Positions 6,242-6,479 of a stretch of 6,479 bases of DNA are shown in pieces. The stretch is from an uncultured Ruminococcus sp. (GTDB lineage: Bacteria; Bacillota; Clostridia; Oscillospirales; Acutalibacteraceae), in the NCBI GenBank assembly GCA_905234305.1, contig CAJOHT010000013.1:11644-18122 (forward strand). Direction: 5' to 3'. The position numbers and the translations under genes are program-made. The notes beneath the pieces were generated by a model. That model ran no database searches and was not told the DNA's origin. It worked only from the letters and a program-made list of their open reading frames with translations. Position 1 is the stretch's first letter. Each line of letters starts with the position of its first letter.

Positions 6242-6479
6242 ATGCTCAAAAAACTCTTATGTGTCATCCTATCTGTGCTTTTGCTCCTCTCCGTTTTAAC
6301 GGTCGGAACCGTATCGGCAGCTGAGCGAAACGAAAAAAACGAATGGATGATCAAGTTCACCAACAACCTTAACTGGTCTGACATTTATGTTTACGCTTGG
6401 AAAGATAGCAGCAGTCTGACAGGCGATTGGCCGGGTTGGAAAATGCAAGATACTTTTATTGAAAAAGACATTAACGGCA
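6242..6479 (+). CDS. Secreted protein with N-terminal CBM26-like starch-binding module (partial, runs off the window)
   Basis: Only the first 79 codons are visible. Residues 1 to about 26 are a Sec signal peptide: MLKK, a long hydrophobic core, and a VSA-type cleavage site (TVSA/AE). After a short polar linker, residues from about 35 read WMIKFTNNLNWSDIYVYAWK, then DWPGWKM. This pattern of aromatic residues with FTNN..W..IYVY.W and WPG.KM is typical of CBM26-like starch-binding modules found in tandem in Ruminococcus amylases, pullulanases and amylosome proteins. The catalytic or anchoring part, if any, lies beyond the window, so the enzyme class cannot be named; it could also be a non-catalytic starch-binding protein. 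The gene is divergent from spoIIE, has its own structured leader and a strong ribosome site. The module call rests on motif recall, without a profile search. Confidence 0.75.
   Translation, partial: MLKKLLCVILSVLLLLSVLTVGTVSAAERNEKNEWMIKFTNNLNWSDIYVYAWKDSSSLTGDWPGWKMQDTFIEKDING

Overview
The window looks like the chromosome of a spore-forming, plant-polysaccharide-using clostridium, most likely a Ruminococcus or Eubacterium siraeum-like member of the Oscillospiraceae. The signs are a full-length SpoIIE, a clostridial-type processive glycolipid glycosyltransferase, a secreted protein opening with a CBM26-like starch-binding module, strong AAAGGAGG-type ribosome sites and AT-rich intergenic DNA around moderately GC-rich genes. 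The organism assignment is an inference from gene content, not a match.

Left part (1-3317, + strand): three tightly packed genes end at a clear hairpin terminator. They are a glycosyltransferase related to MGDG synthase/UgtP with its N-terminus missing, a lipoprotein serpin, and a polytopic membrane protein of the lysylphosphatidylglycerol-synthase TM / flippase-like family (PF03706 type). The gaps are 1 and 8 nt, so they very probably form one operon with a cell-envelope theme: membrane glycolipid synthesis, possible lipid transport, and a surface-anchored protease-inhibitor fold.

Middle (3318-3605): AT-rich DNA between convergent genes. I see no gene in it, only a short imperfect direct repeat. 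It is bounded by the terminators of the two flanking transcripts.

Right-centre (3632-5947, - strand): a complete spoIIE, apparently monocistronic, with its own terminator just after the stop codon. Its upstream region holds a promoter-like sequence with a perfect -10 and an unusually long 21-bp spacer, the arrangement known for Spo0A-activated promoters of Bacillus.

Right edge (6090-6479, + strand): a divergent gene with a candidate promoter, a structured leader of two hairpins, a strong ribosome site and a signal peptide followed by a CBM26-like module. It runs off the window.

The most notable points are the serpin, whose reactive loop has canonical length but a non-canonical hinge; a probable frame disruption at the start of the glycosyltransferase; the Spo0A-style spoIIE promoter; and the structured leader of the starch-binding gene. 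I do not see a clearly new multi-gene system.
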